From Rhizobium sp. RU20A (GTDB lineage Bacteria; Pseudomonadota; Alphaproteobacteria; Rhizobiales; Rhizobiaceae): DNA of 64,000 nucleotides. Numbering within the stretch: position 1 is the first letter of the stretch; every line of letters begins with the position of its first letter. Where the stretch lies: positions 248,001 to 312,000 of the forward strand of contig NZ_FTMB01000001.1 of NCBI RefSeq assembly GCF_900155885.1. The letters run 5' to 3'. Shown one piece after another: positions 63,492-64,000 of the stretch. A model generated the notes under the pieces. It did no database searches. It was not told the origin of the DNA and saw nothing but the letters and a program-made list of their open reading frames with translations. The position numbers and the translations under genes are program-made.

Positions 63492-63652
63492 GGGTTCTTC
63501 AAGAGGATGGTTTCAGGCATAAGGCGCAGGCAATCCGGCCGGCGCCTTCGGCACATGAAACGAGATTGATCCAACCCATTGATCTGACGGGTCCGACTGG
63601 CCAGCGGTTCCCGTCTCTTGCAGGCCCGGGTGCAAAAATCAAAGGAGCGACG

Positions 63653-64000
63653 ATGGCTCAGACCCTTTCGTTTAACGGTCGTAGGCGCGTACGCAAGTTT
63701 TTCGGTAAGATCCCAGAAGTCGCAGAGATGCCGAACCTCATCGAGGTTCAGAAGGCGTCCTACGACCAGTTCCTCATGGTCGAAGAGCCCAAGGGCGGGC
63801 GTCCCGACGAAGGCCTGCAGGCCGTCTTCAAGTCCGTATTCCCGATCACCGACTTTTCGGGCGCCTCCATGCTCGAATTCGTCTCGTACGAATTCGAGCC
63901 GCCGAAGTTCGACGTCGATGAGTGCCGTCAGCGCGATCTGACCTACGCAGCGCCGCTGAAGGTGACGCTGCGCCTCATCGTTTTCGATATCGACGAGGAT
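63653..64000 (+). CDS. rpoB: RNA polymerase subunit beta, N-terminal part
   Basis: The first 116 codons of rpoB, cut by the window end. It begins [20 protein letters not shown], after AAAGGAGCG, and continues with [64 protein letters not shown], the usual start of the alphaproteobacterial beta subunit. The rifampicin region lies beyond the window. Confidence 0.98.

Overview
The window reads as a high-GC chromosomal segment of an alphaproteobacterium of the order Rhizobiales, most likely family Rhizobiaceae (Rhizobium/Agrobacterium/Ensifer/Shinella type). The reasons are the gene content and order: divK-pleD-rpmG, rnr-topA-dprA-plsY-pyrC-pyrB, gatCA apart from gatB, accB-accC-aroQ, rne-amidase-PBP1A-prfB, and tuf-tRNA(Trp)-secE-nusG-rplKAJL-rpoB. 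Several families here (DUF3572, DUF6105, DUF6455, DUF2155) are typical of this group. Genus is inference. Most of the window is conserved core chromosome. I see no insertion sequence, prophage or CRISPR array.

Layout. 1-484: the end of an MntA-HepT (MNT-HEPN) toxin-antitoxin pair. 531-1072: mostly non-coding, with one 28-codon membrane-peptide gene. 1073-8311: dnaE, then leftward genes for an L,D-transpeptidase, DNA polymerase IV, a HAD-like protein and a DUF3572 protein. 8479-10233: divK-pleD, cell-cycle and c-di-GMP signalling. 10234-10990: a long non-coding stretch with a well-supported small-RNA candidate and two terminators. 10991-23308: a leftward block with rpmG, an MFS transporter, Nudix, DUF983, rnr, topA, dprA, plsY, a metal-site-less dihydroorotase homologue (pyrC') and pyrB. 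23479-28005: an AidB-like flavoprotein, an auxin-efflux-type carrier, a small two-gene membrane-protein operon behind an exact CtrA box, ruvX and a metallo-hydrolase. 28123-35789: gatC, gatA and gatB (Glu/Asp-tRNA amidotransferase) with a YjhX-type protein, three GNAT acetyltransferases, small Cys-rich proteins, an NDUFA12-type complex I subunit and a DUF2155 protein. 35875-35983: a 109-bp palindromic intergenic repeat resembling RIME elements.

36083-39886: leftward aat, accC, accB, aroQ and a DsbA-like thiol oxidoreductase. 40063-43256: an aminotransferase, an SDR oxidoreductase and a glycosyltransferase-like gene. 43393-52290: rne, a cell-wall amidase, PBP1A and prfB with an intact programmed +1 frameshift. 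52376-55723: a secreted protein, nadK, a 57-codon gene and a TadG-like von Willebrand protein. 55939-64000: tRNA-Thr, rlmB, tRNA-Tyr, tRNA-Gly, tuf, a Cys-rich secreted protein, tRNA-Trp, secE, nusG, rplK, rplA, rplJ, rplL and the start of rpoB, with structured RNA leaders between the ribosomal genes.

How the genes fit together: replication and repair (dnaE, dinB, topA, dprA, ruvX, aidB-like), RNA decay (rnr, rne), translation (gat genes, prfB, tuf, tRNAs, ribosomal proteins), envelope building (L,D-transpeptidase, amidase, PBP1A, plsY, accBC) and cell-cycle control (divK, pleD, a CtrA box). The points most worth a second look are the candidate sRNA with its TTAACC inverted repeat, the CtrA-box membrane-protein operon, the PyrC' without metal ligands, the intact MntA-HepT motif, the tuf 3'-end duplication beside an unusual Cys-rich secreted protein, and the tandem hairpins between rplL and rpoB. 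I did not find a clear new multi-gene defence or metabolic system. Most novelty is in small proteins and non-coding structure.
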